Origin: Gammaproteobacteria bacterium RIFCSPHIGHO2_12_FULL_63_22
GTDB taxonomy: Bacteria; Pseudomonadota; Gammaproteobacteria; Xanthomonadales; Xanthomonadaceae
Assembly: GCA_001801685.1 (NCBI GenBank)
Contig: MGYJ01000070.1
Location: 1 to 54,397, forward strand
Reading direction: 5' to 3'
DNA: 54,397 nt
Shown here: positions 17,924-26,220 of the stretch, piece after piece
Numbering within the stretch: position 1 is the first letter of the stretch
How the letters are laid out: each line of letters starts with the position of its first letter
Program-made: the position numbers and the translations under genes
Notes under the pieces: generated by a model
Database searches by the model: none
What the model was told of the DNA's origin: nothing
What the model saw: the letters and a program-made list of their open reading frames with translations, nothing else

Positions 17924-18061
17924 TTACTGTCCCTTTGCGGTCTCTTCAACTTCCTCGCCCACTTCCTTCACGTCCTTGCCGACGCCTTCCATCGTGTGGC
18001 AGGCGGTGACGAATACGGTGCTGAAGCTGAGCAAGAGCAAACTGAATACGAAACGCTTCAT
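17924..18061 (-). CDS. Entericidin-like small lipoprotein (second copy)
   Basis: 45 aa: signal MKRFVFSLLLLSFSTVFVTAC with lipobox VTAC, then HTMEGVGKDVKEVGEEVEET. It is clearly a paralogue of the 43-aa gene (C-H-T-x-E-G-x-G-K-D-x-K) but with an acidic tail in place of the GGAIEDA end. The ATG at 18061 follows GGAGGTCAAC, a strong ribosome site. A perfect 14-bp terminator lies downstream. A neutral/acidic pair is reminiscent of the EcnA/EcnB antidote/toxin pair, but which is which cannot be told from sequence. Confidence 0.8.
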   Translation of the reverse strand: MKRFVFSLLLLSFSTVFVTACHTMEGVGKDVKEVGEEVEETAKGQ

Positions 18062-18180
18062 GTTGACCTCCAATGATTGGGTACGGCAGATGATTGTTAC
18101 TGCCAGCCAACTGTACGTGGAATTGCATGAACGCGGCGTGGCCCGGCCAGCGGCCGTCCGGGCTTGGTTCAGGTTGGGGC

Positions 18181-19110
18181 TCAGTCACGCATCAGGGTGG
18201 ATTTGCCGAACAGGCTCTCCACCAGGTCCACGGCGAGGATGGCGGTCTTGTTGTGTTCGTCGAAGGCGGGGTTGAGCTCGACGATGTCCACCGAGCCCAG
18301 GCTGCCGGCGTCGGCGATCATCTCCATCACCAATTGCGCCTCGCGATAGTTGGGGCCGCCGGGTACGGTCGTGCCGACACCCGGGGCAATGGCCGGGTCG
18401 AGGAAGTCCACGTCGAAGCTGACATGCACGTGGGTGTCGGCATCAATGCCCTCGAGCGCTTCTTCCATCGCCCGCTTCATGCCGATCTCGTCGATGTAGC
18501 GCATGTCGTAGATGTCGAGCCCATGTTCCTTGACCAGGCGTTTCTCGCCGGCATCCACCGATCGGATGCCGATCTGGCGGATGTCGGCCGCGGCCATGGC
18601 AGGCGCGGGCCCGCCAAGTTCGGTCAGCGCCTTCGGGCCGACGCCGCACAGGCAGGCCACGGGCATGCCATGCACGTTGCCGGACGGGGTGACCTCATGC
18701 GTATTGAAGTCGGCATGCGCGTCCAGCCACAGGACGCGCAGCTTCTTGCCACGCTCACGGCAATGGCGCGCAACCGCCGTGATCGAGCCGACGCCGAGGC
18801 AATGGTCGCCGCCCAGCAGGATTGGCAATTCGCCGGCCTGCAAGCTGGCGTAAACCGCATCCATCACGGCGACGTTCCAGGCTACAACTTCCTTGATATG
18901 CCGATAGCCGTCCACCGGCGGCAGCCAGGGATTGATCGGGCCGACCAGGTTGCCCTTGTCATGCACCTGCAGGCCGCGTTCGCGCAGCGCCTGCGCCAGG
19001 CCGGCGACGCGCAACGCTTCGGGGCCCATGGAAGCGCCGCGATGGCCCGCGCCAATGTCCGTGGGCGCGCCGATGAGCGCGATCGTAGGGGGTTTTTCCT
19101 GTGGGGTCAT
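18181..19110 (-). CDS. rocF: Arginase
   Basis: Hydrolyses L-arginine to ornithine and urea with a binuclear Mn centre. The 309-aa protein has all metal motifs: GGDHCLGVGS, WLDAHADFNT and SFDVDFLDP, plus the substrate-side GNVHGMPV. The N-terminus ALIGAPTDIGAGHRGASMGPEALR and SVDIVELNPAFDEHNKTAILAV near the end are arginase-type (not agmatinase). The ATG at 19110 follows GAGAGACTGC. It stands alone, with no ornithine pathway gene alongside, though a citrulline-type hydrolase lies further on (31057). Confidence 0.92.
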   Translation of the reverse strand: MTPQEKPPTIALIGAPTDIGAGHRGASMGPEALRVAGLAQALRERGLQVHDKGNLVGPINPWLPPVDGYRHIKEVVAWNVAVMDAVYASLQAGELPILLGGDHCLGVGSITAVARHCRERGKKLRVLWLDAHADFNTHEVTPSGNVHGMPVACLCGVGPKALTELGGPAPAMAAADIRQIGIRSVDAGEKRLVKEHGLDIYDMRYIDEIGMKRAMEEALEGIDADTHVHVSFDVDFLDPAIAPGVGTTVPGGPNYREAQLVMEMIADAGSLGSVDIVELNPAFDEHNKTAILAVDLVESLFGKSTLMRD

Positions 19111-19194
19111 GCAGTCTCTCCGAGGGACCGAAGGTTAGCAGACCGGGCGCCCACGCGAACCCGCGCCGACGCCCATGACCCGTGACTCCCCGAC

Positions 19195-19794
19195 TCAGGG
19201 CTTGAGCGTGAAGCTGGTGCTCGCGGTGCCGCCGGTAATGGTGACCGTCTGCGCCTTGCCGGAGATCTTGCTGCAGGTGACCTGGAAGGTGGTCATGCCG
19301 CCCGTCTTCGAATTCCAGGCGAGGTCCACCGACGCGGGGACTTTGCAGGCGGAATGGGACGAAGACAGTGGGATGGTCTCGGTGCCGGAGGTCTCTGGCG
19401 CGTCATCGGACCCCACCACCACTGACACGGTGATCGGCTGCGAGTTGTTGGAGTTCATCCAGCTGTTCTGGGCCGACAGGCTGATGGCCAGGGGAGCCGC
19501 CGTCATCACGATGGCGTCGGTGCCGGTACCCGTGCCGGTATTGCCGATGGATTCGGTACCGGTGCCGGTACCCGTGTTGCCTACGGAGTCGGTTACCGTC
19601 CCGGTGCCGGTATTGCCCACCGAGTCTGTGCCGGTGCCGGTGCCGGTATTGCCGACCTCGTCGGTGGGCGTGGGCTCTTCCGGCGCAGGTGCGGGCGCCG
19701 GTGCAGGGGCAGGCGCGGGTGCTTCTTGTGCCTGCACTTGCAGGGGGATGGCCCCGAGCAGGGCGAGAGCGATGATTATCGGTGTGGCTTTCAT
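19195..19794 (-). CDS. Secreted protein with four 12-residue GNTGTGTGTDS repeats
   Basis: 199 aa. Signal peptide MKATPIIIALALLGAIPLQVQAQ (cut near 23), then an alternating Ala-Pro stretch (24-41) that could span a wall or periplasm, then four tandem 12-residue units (47-94) of the type VGNTGTGTGTDS. A C-terminal domain (about 97-199) resembles a beta-sandwich with two cysteines (HSACKVP, VTCSK) that could pair. Function unknown. The ATG at 19794 follows TAGGAGCCCAAG. The repeat tract is nearly perfect at DNA level and could change length by slippage. Confidence 0.7.
   Translation of the reverse strand: MKATPIIIALALLGAIPLQVQAQEAPAPAPAPAPAPAPEEPTPTDEVGNTGTGTGTDSVGNTGTGTVTDSVGNTGTGTGTESIGNTGTGTGTDAIVMTAAPLAISLSAQNSWMNSNNSQPITVSVVVGSDDAPETSGTETIPLSSSHSACKVPASVDLAWNSKTGGMTTFQVTCSKISGKAQTVTITGGTASTSFTLKP
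19513..19656 (-). repeat. Four tandem 36-bp units inside the secreted-protein gene
   Basis: Units of 36 bases encode VGNTGTGTGTDS, VGNTGTGTVTDS, VGNTGTGTGTES and IGNTGTGTGTDA without spacers. Since the unit is a multiple of three, gain or loss of units keeps frame. They are coding repeats, not a CRISPR array. Confidence 0.85.
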
Positions 19795-19983
19795 CTTGGG
19801 CTCCTAAGCGGCATTGCTTCCAGCCAGGAAACGGGCAGCGCATGGCGACCCGGGCGGCAAATATTGGCACAAGCCGGGAACTGCCGCTTGACATGCCCGG
19901 AGAACCATACGGATGAAGGCTTCCGGGGCAGGCTGGTACACTCGGCGCTGCAGGCTCGGCATCAACGCCGTGGGGAGCATGCG

Positions 19984-22512
19984 ATGCAGGACGTTCCGGG
20001 ATACGAGTTCATTCGAGAGCTCGGGCGCGGAGGAATGGCGGTTGTCTACCTGGCGACGCAGAAGTCGCTGAAGCGGCCCGTGGCGCTGAAGCTGCTCGAC
20101 CGAAACGTGCCGGGCTATTCCGAACTTGCGCAACGTTTCATCAACGAAGCCCACACCCTGGCCGGCTTGCGGCATCGCAACATCGTGACCGTCTATGACG
20201 TGGTGGAGTCGTCGCAGGGCGATTTCATCAGCATGGAATACCTCGAGGACGGCAGCCTGGCCGATCGCCTGGCGGTCGGCCTGAGCGTGCAGCAAAGCCT
20301 GTCCATCCTGGCGCAGTTGGGTTCCGCGCTGGACGCCGCGCATGCGCGGGGCATCGTCCATCGCGACATCAAGCCCGACAACGTGCTGTTCCGCGATGCC
20401 GATACGCCGGTGCTCACCGACTTCGGCATCGCGCGGCTGATCGATCCCGAATCGCAGCGCATGACGCAAGCGGGACTCGCGGTCGGAACACCGAGTTACA
20501 TGTCGCCGGAACAGATTTCCGGCGATCCCATCGACGGCCGCGCCGACCAGTACAGCCTGGGGGCAATGTGGTTCCAGATGCTGACCGGCCACCTGCCCTA
20601 CACGGCAGACAACACGTCCGATCTTCTGGTCGCCCATCTGGCGCGACCGATTCCCAGCTTGCCGGCGGCGCTAGCCGCGCTGCAGCCGGTGATCGACCGC
20701 ATGCTGGCCAAGCAACCGGCGGCGCGTTACTCGAACATGGCGGCGATGCTGGTGGACGTGGGTCGCCACCTGCTGCGCGCGCCGGAATTGTTGCGCGCGC
20801 CGCCCGGCACCGCCCAGGTAAGTCCGACCGAACGATTGCACCAGTTGGGCTTCCCCACGACCGGCGTGCAACACACGCTGACCACCAGCCAGACCCGATT
20901 GCTCGATACACCGCGCGAGTTGTCCCAGCCTGCCCTGCCCGTCATGAAGGGAAAGCGCTTTCGCATCGTCGTGATGTCGGTGGTCGTCGTTGCCCTTGCG
21001 CTCGCTGTGGGCGGCTTGCTGTATCGCGATCGCGATCGCGGCGCGACGGCGGCCGACAACGCTGCGGTGTCGACAGCTTCGTCCGCGACGACGGATGCGC
21101 CCTCGGCCGAAGCGACTTCGGCGCGATCCATTGCCGTGCTCCCGTTCGCCGACCTCAGCCAGGAAAAAGACCAGGCCTACATGTCCGACGGCCTGGCCGA
21201 AGAACTGTTGAACCTGCTGACGAAAGTCCCGCGCCTGCGCGTGATTGCGCGCACGTCCTCGTTTTCGTTCCAGGACAAGTCGGTGGATGTGGCTACCATT
21301 GCCAAGGCCCTGGACGTGGACCACGTATTGCAAGGCTCGGTGCGTCGTTCCGGCAAGCGCATCCGCATCAGCGCGCAGTTGATCCGCGCGCAGGACAGCG
21401 CGCAGGTGTGGTCGGAAACCTACGACCGCGACGACAACGACGTGTTCGCCGTGCAGGATGAAATCGCCGCCGCGGTGGTCGGGCAGCTGAAGATAAAGCT
21501 GATGGGCGAACCGCCGCACACGCAGAAGACCGATCCCCAGGCATACGCCTTGTTCCTGAAAGCGCGCCAGGCCGGACGCCGCGGTGATGCGCAGGGCCTC
21601 GAACAGGCAGTGACTCTCTATCGCCAGGCCATCGACATCGATCCCGCCTACGCGCCCGCGTGGGTGGGCCTGTCGTCGAACTATGCCAACCAGGCCAACA
21701 GTGGCTTGCGGCCGATGGATGAAGGCTTCCGCCTGGCGCGCGAAGCCGTGGACAAGGCGCTGGAAATCGATCCCGAATTCGCCCGCGCACATGCGCAGAT
21801 GGGCTATATCGCGATGAGCCACATCGGCGACCTGCAATTGGCCGCCGTGCACCTGCAGCGCGCACTGGTGCTGGCGCCGGACGATACCGGCGTCATCCTC
21901 AACGCCGCGCGGCTGGCGCAGGCCCTGGCCCGCGTGGACCAGGCGACGTCGTTCGACCAACTGGTGATCGCGCGCGACCCGGTGAATGCCCGCGCGCACT
22001 ACAACCTGGGCGTGGACTACCTGTATTCGAATCGCGTGGACGAAGCGATTGCCAGCTGGCAAACGACCATCGCGCTCAGCCCCGGCTTCATCGGCGCCTG
22101 GTACAACATCGGCACCGCGCAACTCGCGCGCGGCCAGAGCGAGTTGGCGCTGGCGTCCTTCCAGAAGGAACCGTCGGAAGTCTGGCGCCTGATCGGCCTG
22201 CCCATGGCCTACCACGCGCTCGGCAAGAAGGCCGAATCCGACGCGGCCCTATCCAGGCTGATCGCGGAACACGCCACCGATTCGGCCTACAACATTGCCT
22301 ACGTGCAGGCCTTCCGCGGCGAGCACGACCAGGCCTTCCAGTGGCTTGAACGAGCCATCGCCTACAAGGACACCGGTTTGTCGGATGTCGCGTTCGAGCC
22401 TGCCTTCGACGGCATGCGCAAGGATCCGCGTTGGGCGCAAATGCTGCGCAAGCTTGGCAAGTCGCCGGAACAACTGGCGGCGGTGAAGTTCGACGTGAAG
22501 CTTCCCGAATAG
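19984..22512 (+). CDS. Transmembrane Ser/Thr protein kinase with TolB-like and TPR domains
   Basis: 842 aa. The N-terminal Hanks-type kinase (about 7-262) has the G-loop ELGRGGMAVVY (12-22), VALK with Lys36, HRDIKPDNVL (126-135), DFGIARL (146-152) and GTPSYMSPEQ (168-177), so it should be active. One transmembrane helix (about 327-347) follows a cytoplasmic linker. The external part starts with a TolB/FlgO-like domain (SIAVLPFADLSQEKDQAYMS, about 381-500) and goes on with tetratricopeptide repeats (about 510-800). The layout suits signalling across the inner membrane with protein binding outside. The ATG at 19984 follows GTGGGGAGC. Its substrate is unknown; it is a single gene convergent with yedK. 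Confidence 0.88.
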   Translation: MQDVPGYEFIRELGRGGMAVVYLATQKSLKRPVALKLLDRNVPGYSELAQRFINEAHTLAGLRHRNIVTVYDVVESSQGDFISMEYLEDGSLADRLAVGLSVQQSLSILAQLGSALDAAHARGIVHRDIKPDNVLFRDADTPVLTDFGIARLIDPESQRMTQAGLAVGTPSYMSPEQISGDPIDGRADQYSLGAMWFQMLTGHLPYTADNTSDLLVAHLARPIPSLPAALAALQPVIDRMLAKQPAARYSNMAAMLVDVGRHLLRAPELLRAPPGTAQVSPTERLHQLGFPTTGVQHTLTTSQTRLLDTPRELSQPALPVMKGKRFRIVVMSVVVVALALAVGGLLYRDRDRGATAADNAAVSTASSATTDAPSAEATSARSIAVLPFADLSQEKDQAYMSDGLAEELLNLLTKVPRLRVIARTSSFSFQDKSVDVATIAKALDVDHVLQGSVRRSGKRIRISAQLIRAQDSAQVWSETYDRDDNDVFAVQDEIAAAVVGQLKIKLMGEPPHTQKTDPQAYALFLKARQAGRRGDAQGLEQAVTLYRQAIDIDPAYAPAWVGLSSNYANQANSGLRPMDEGFRLAREAVDKALEIDPEFARAHAQMGYIAMSHIGDLQLAAVHLQRALVLAPDDTGVILNAARLAQALARVDQATSFDQLVIARDPVNARAHYNLGVDYLYSNRVDEAIASWQTTIALSPGFIGAWYNIGTAQLARGQSELALASFQKEPSEVWRLIGLPMAYHALGKKAESDAALSRLIAEHATDSAYNIAYVQAFRGEHDQAFQWLERAIAYKDTGLSDVAFEPAFDGMRKDPRWAQMLRKLGKSPEQLAAVKFDVKLPE

Positions 22513-23181
22513 TCAGGCGATCGGCTGGATCAATTGCGGACCGTTGCTGCGCGGGTTGCCCACCGCGCGGCTGACCGGATGCCAGGCCAAGGCCGGCAAG
22601 GGCGCGCTCAACGCGATGGCCATCGCTTCGTCGCCTCCGGCATGCAACCAGGCGTGCAGCACCTCGCCCGACAACATCAGCGGCGTGCGGTCGTGCAGTT
22701 CGACCATGTCGTCGCCGGCGGCCGTGGTGATGATGGCAAAGCTGCGCAGCCACTCGCCTTCGGGCGTCTTCCAGTTTTCCCAGATGCCGCCGAACAGGAT
22801 CATCGGCCGCTCGGAATCATGGATCCAGTAGGGCTGCTTGATGCCGTCTTCAGGGCGCCATTCGTAATAGCCGCTCGCCGGCACGATGCAGCGACGCGCC
22901 TTCCACGCGCTTCGGAAAGAGGGTTTCTCGGCGACGGTTTCGATGCGCGCATTGATCAATGCCGCGCCGGCCTTGATGTCGCGCGCCCAACTCGGCACCA
23001 GGCCCCAGCGAAGTTGTTGCGCGAGGGCGCCTTTCCCCTCACCCAGGATCGTCCAGACCGATTGCGTGGGCGCGATGTTGAAGGAAGGCTGCGGCTCGAC
23101 ATCGGGCACGACCAAGTCGAGCCCTTGCGAAAAGGCGTGGACCTGGGCCCAGGTCATGTCTTGCGAGAATCGGCCGCACAT
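22513..23181 (-). CDS. yedK: SOS-response-associated protein of the YedK/HMCES family
   Basis: Forms a stable thiazolidine cross-link to abasic sites in single-stranded DNA through Cys2 and so shields them. The 222-aa protein starts MCGRFSQ, so removal of Met exposes the catalytic cysteine. The other active-site residues are seen as N in ALINARIET, E in GYYEWRP and H in ELHDRTPLML. The length is typical. The ATG at 23181 is fixed by the required MCGRF start. The stop abuts the stop of the kinase gene. No LexA box is obvious upstream. Confidence 0.93.
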   Translation of the reverse strand: MCGRFSQDMTWAQVHAFSQGLDLVVPDVEPQPSFNIAPTQSVWTILGEGKGALAQQLRWGLVPSWARDIKAGAALINARIETVAEKPSFRSAWKARRCIVPASGYYEWRPEDGIKQPYWIHDSERPMILFGGIWENWKTPEGEWLRSFAIITTAAGDDMVELHDRTPLMLSGEVLHAWLHAGGDEAMAIALSAPLPALAWHPVSRAVGNPRSNGPQLIQPIA

Positions 23182-23230
23182 GGCCGGAGTTTAATCCCGA
23201 CGGTGGCGGGAAAGGAGTTGCGGGAGAGTG

Positions 23231-23306
23231 TGGTGCCGACACCCGGATTCGAACTGGGGACCTACCGCTTACAAGGCGGTTGCTCTACCAACTGAGCTAT
23301 GCCGGC
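23231..23306 (-). tRNA. tRNA-Thr (anticodon TGT)
   Basis: A 76-base gene on the minus strand starting GCCGGCATAGCTCAG. The acceptor stem pairs GCCGGCA with TGTCGGC. The D-arm is GCTC-AGTTGGTAGA-GAGC-like, the anticodon stem is ACCGC/GCGGT with loop CTTGTAA, and the T-arm contains GTTCGAATC. The anticodon TGT reads ACA threonine codons. CCA is encoded. Its 5' end lies just upstream, and so in transcription downstream, of the SPOR gene stop at 23354; it may share that transcript. Confidence 0.95.
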
Positions 23307-23353
23307 ATGGCGTGGATTCTACCGGTGCGGGGCGGGAATTCGAAATGCCGCGT

Positions 23354-24007
23354 TCAGTTGCACGGTGCGGCTTGGGCCTGAAGCGCGGGATCGGGCAAGG
23401 TGGTTTTCCAGTCGAGCCCGGGCAGCGCCGCCACGTCGATCCACCATTGCGCCACCTGTTCGGTGCGCGGCTCTATCACCGGGCTGTAGCCCAGCGCCGC
23501 CACGGCCTCGCGCCGCTGCGTGGCGTTGTCCAACTCGCGGAAGATGCCCAGCGACACGGTGTTCTCGTCGTCGCCGGCGGTCACCACGTAGTAGTCGGCG
23601 ATGCCCTTGGCGGAAAGCGCGCGCGCGGTTTGCAGCGCTTCGGCGCGGTTCGCGGCCGGCGGCAGGTAGACCCGGTAACCACGCAGCGCGACGGCCGGCA
23701 CCTCCCGAAACTGGATGCGCTCGACACGCGGCAACATCAGGTCCATCGCCAGGCGCAATTCCGCTGGCGTTCCGAACGGGCCGATGCTCAGGCAAACCGC
23801 ATCGGGGCTGAGCTCGGTAGGCGCTTCGGCGAGTTCTGCAGAATCAACCACCGGCTTGCGCTCGGCTTCACTCAGCAAAACCAGCGAGGGCACGTCCTTG
23901 TCAGTCGCGGGCACGGTAGCGGCCACTGGTTCGCGATGGCTGGCCCACCACACGGCGACGCCCACATTCATGCACAGCAACAGTAGGATCAATGCACGCA
24001 GCAGCAT
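23354..24007 (-). CDS. Membrane-anchored SPOR-domain-like protein
   Basis: 217 aa with an N-terminal membrane anchor (MLLRALILLLLCMNVGVAVWW). A linker follows, then a SPOR-like fold (about 70-160: CLSIGPFGTPAELRLAMDLM, GYRVYLPPAANRAEALQTARAL, KGIADYYVVTAGDDENTVSLGIF). SPOR domains bind denuded septal peptidoglycan, so a role in cell division or wall metabolism is likely. The start codon directly follows the coaX stop, the last step in the fak-plsY-birA-coaX run. Confidence 0.75.
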   Translation of the reverse strand: MLLRALILLLLCMNVGVAVWWASHREPVAATVPATDKDVPSLVLLSEAERKPVVDSAELAEAPTELSPDAVCLSIGPFGTPAELRLAMDLMLPRVERIQFREVPAVALRGYRVYLPPAANRAEALQTARALSAKGIADYYVVTAGDDENTVSLGIFRELDNATQRREAVAALGYSPVIEPRTEQVAQWWIDVAALPGLDWKTTLPDPALQAQAAPCN

Positions 24008-24766
24008 TCAGCGCTCCTGGGCATGCACGTAAATCGCCAGGCCGTCGACCACCAGCGCGGGCAGGTGCATCACTGGCGCGTATTCCACATCCGCCAGCAG
24101 CGTTGCGCCACCACCACCCACCAGCAGCGTCGGAATCGTGCCCAGCCGTTCGCGTGCCTTGCGCAGGCTGCGCTCCACCAGGCCCAGCGCGGCGCCGCGA
24201 CAACCTGAGGCGATGGCATCGGCGGTGTCTGCCGCAAAATCCGTGGCCTGGCCTTCGGCCAGGTCGAGTTGCTTGAAGCCGGCGGCCAGCGCGGCGCGCA
24301 TGCGCGCGGGCATCGGCGCGATCGACCCGCCCAGGTGCCGTCCATCTTCGGCAAGCAGGTCGATGGTCAGCGCGCTGCCCGCCGACACCAGCAACCACGG
24401 GCCATCGTCGCGTTCGCTGGCGGCAACCATGGCAAGGAATCGATCCACGCCCAGGTTCGCAGGCTCCGCATAGGCGATGCGCAGCTTGCCGAATTCCGAT
24501 TGGGTCTGGACGCGATGCACGCGAAGCCCGTGTTGTTCAAGCGCGGCAACCAGCACCGCCGTCCGCTCTGTCGATGCCACCGATGCGAGCCATAGCTCGT
24601 CGCTGCTTCCGGCCACGCCAAAATGTTGCATCAGCATCGGCAAGGCGTTGGGCTGGTCGTGGCCGATGGCAAGGATCTCGCCGCGCCGGCCCTGTGCGTC
24701 GAGCAGGGCGCATTTCAGGCGGGAATTGCCCAGGTCGATCAGCCAGCGTTTGCGAACGGTCTTCAT
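24008..24766 (-). CDS. coaX: Type III pantothenate kinase
   Basis: Phosphorylates pantothenate, the first committed step of CoA synthesis, with K+ or NH4+ dependence and no CoA feedback in this type. The 252-aa protein has the ASKHA fold markers: LIDLGNSRLKCALLD (phosphate 1), NLGVDRFLAMVAA, VSAGSALTIDLL (phosphate 2 region) and LLVGGGGATLL (adenosine). G-V-D-R is the usual pantothenate-binding signature. Its ATG overlaps the birA stop (ATGA). Pairing with birA is common in proteobacteria. Confidence 0.93.
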   Translation of the reverse strand: MKTVRKRWLIDLGNSRLKCALLDAQGRRGEILAIGHDQPNALPMLMQHFGVAGSSDELWLASVASTERTAVLVAALEQHGLRVHRVQTQSEFGKLRIAYAEPANLGVDRFLAMVAASERDDGPWLLVSAGSALTIDLLAEDGRHLGGSIAPMPARMRAALAAGFKQLDLAEGQATDFAADTADAIASGCRGAALGLVERSLRKARERLGTIPTLLVGGGGATLLADVEYAPVMHLPALVVDGLAIYVHAQER

Positions 24767-25584
24767 GCCGGTCGAAGGCTGACTTCGCCCCCGTGAAAAC
24801 TGCGTTCATGCCCGTCTTCGCCGCGCAGGCGCAGGGCGCCGTCGGCGTTTATGCCAAGACTCATCCCCTCGAACTGCTGCACCCCGTCCGTTACCCGCAC
24901 CGCCGCGCCGCGCAGCGCATCCAATGCGTGCCAGCGCGGCAGGAAGGGCGCGAGGCCTTCATCGTCGAAACATTGCAGCGCTGGCAGCAGCGCGCCAAGC
25001 AGGCGCGCCGCAACTTCGTTTCGCGATACATCGCCAGCGCCCAGCTGCGACAGGTCGCACCAGGCCTGGTCGATGCGGCGCGCAGCGTCATCGGGCATGC
25101 GCACGTTCAATCCCATGCCGATGATGGCGCTGCAACCGGGCGGATCATTGCGCAACTGCACCAGGATGCCACCGAGCTTGCGCGCGTCCACCCACAGGTC
25201 GTTCGGCCATTTCAGTCGCACGCCGCCGAAGCCCATGGCGTGCAGGGCCTCGGCCGCGGCCACGCCGACCACCAGGCTCAGCCCGGACATCGTAGCCAGC
25301 GATCGCGAGAATCGGCGCGACACGCTGAAGTAAAGATTGGCCGATGCCGGCGATGCCCACGGCCGACCATTGCGCCCGACCCCGCCGCTTTGATACTCGG
25401 CGAAGAAAACGGCGCAGCCCTGCGCAGGCGCGCCCGCCGATGCCGCATCGATCTGCGTGGAAACCGTTTCGCGGGCAATGGACAACGACGACAATTGCGA
25501 CAACGCGTCGCCGCCCAGCGAACTGCGGACGAACGCCGCATCGAGCAACTCGACATCATTGCGTTCAAGCGCGCGCGGCTTCAT
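24763..25584 (-). CDS. birA: Biotin--[acetyl-CoA-carboxylase] ligase lacking a full DNA-binding domain
   Basis: Activates biotin to biotinyl-AMP and transfers it to the carboxyl carrier protein. The 273-aa protein has AEYQSGGVGRNGRPWASP (ligase loop), LKWPNDLWV and KLGGILVQL, and a C-terminal SH3-like domain (VRVTDGVQQFEGMSLGINADGALRL). Two departures from E. coli BirA: the winged-helix repressor domain is missing (only about 35 residues precede the catalytic core), so it is probably not a repressor; and the nucleotide loop reads GVGRNGR where E. coli has GRGRRGR, keeping the arginine equivalent to R118. Its start overlaps the plsY stop and its stop overlaps the coaX start. Confidence 0.88.
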   Translation of the reverse strand: MKPRALERNDVELLDAAFVRSSLGGDALSQLSSLSIARETVSTQIDAASAGAPAQGCAVFFAEYQSGGVGRNGRPWASPASANLYFSVSRRFSRSLATMSGLSLVVGVAAAEALHAMGFGGVRLKWPNDLWVDARKLGGILVQLRNDPPGCSAIIGMGLNVRMPDDAARRIDQAWCDLSQLGAGDVSRNEVAARLLGALLPALQCFDDEGLAPFLPRWHALDALRGAAVRVTDGVQQFEGMSLGINADGALRLRGEDGHERSFHGGEVSLRPA

Positions 25585-26213
25585 GCGCTTTTCTTCGACA
25601 GCCAGCGGCCCAGCACGCGCACGCGCTCGAAGCGCGATTCGGTGCCGGCGCGCAGGCGGGCGATATTGCTGCGATGGGTGAACACCAGCAGCGCGGCGGC
25701 GGCCACGCAGAAGCCAAGGCGGATGGCGTCGCTGCCTTCAACCAGCGCCACCAACACCAGGCTGACGCCGGCGAGCATGGTGGCGAGGCCGACATAGCCA
25801 CCCCAGGCCAGACTGACCACCCACACCAGGAATACGGGCAACAGGACCTGCGGCCAGACGACTGCCAGGCCGCCGACCAGCGTGGCCGCGCCCTTGCCAC
25901 CGCGGAAGCCATGGAAGATCGGCCAGACGTGCCCCGCGACCGCGGCGAGTACGCAGCCATACAACCAGGCCGGCGACAGCCCGGCCGGCAGGAATCGCCA
26001 TGCCAGCCAGGTGGCAAGCGCGCCTTTGCCGATATCCACCAGCACGGTGCCGAGTGCGAATTTCAGGCCCTGCGTGCGCAGGGCATTGGTGCCGCCGGCA
26101 TTGCCGCTGCCAATGGTGCGGATATCAATACCGCGTAGTTTTCCCAACAGCAGGCTGCCCGATATCGAACCGAGCAGGTAAGCGGCCAACAACAGCGCGA
26201 GGGCAATCCACAT
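25581..26213 (-). CDS. plsY: Acyl-phosphate:glycerol-3-phosphate acyltransferase
   Basis: Integral membrane enzyme that makes lysophosphatidic acid from acyl-phosphate and glycerol-3-phosphate. 210 aa with about five to seven membrane segments. The three PlsY motifs are visible: LLGSISGSLLLGKLRGIDIRTIGSGNAGGTNALR, KGALATWLA with GHVWPIFHGFRGGKGAATLVG, and a later FTHRSNIARL. The ATG at 26213 lies 7 bases past the stop of the fatty acid kinase fusion, whose product (acyl-phosphate) is its substrate. Overlap with birA by 4 bases indicates one transcript. No plsX is in the window. Confidence 0.95.
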   Translation of the reverse strand: MWIALALLLAAYLLGSISGSLLLGKLRGIDIRTIGSGNAGGTNALRTQGLKFALGTVLVDIGKGALATWLAWRFLPAGLSPAWLYGCVLAAVAGHVWPIFHGFRGGKGAATLVGGLAVVWPQVLLPVFLVWVVSLAWGGYVGLATMLAGVSLVLVALVEGSDAIRLGFCVAAAALLVFTHRSNIARLRAGTESRFERVRVLGRWLSKKSA

Positions 26214-26220
26214 GCGCCGA

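Noticed and set aside
18141-18163. GCCCGG...CCGGGC dyad after the arginase gene as terminator
   Set aside because: Only 6 paired bases, an 11-base loop and no T-run; too weak to call.
19513-19656. Tandem repeats considered as a CRISPR array
   Set aside because: Units abut without spacers, are 36 bp coding repeats in frame, and no cas gene is near.
23228-23986. Rightward frame running through the tRNA-Thr gene
   Set aside because: Its first residues are the well-known spurious translation of a tRNA; the rest is antisense to the SPOR gene.
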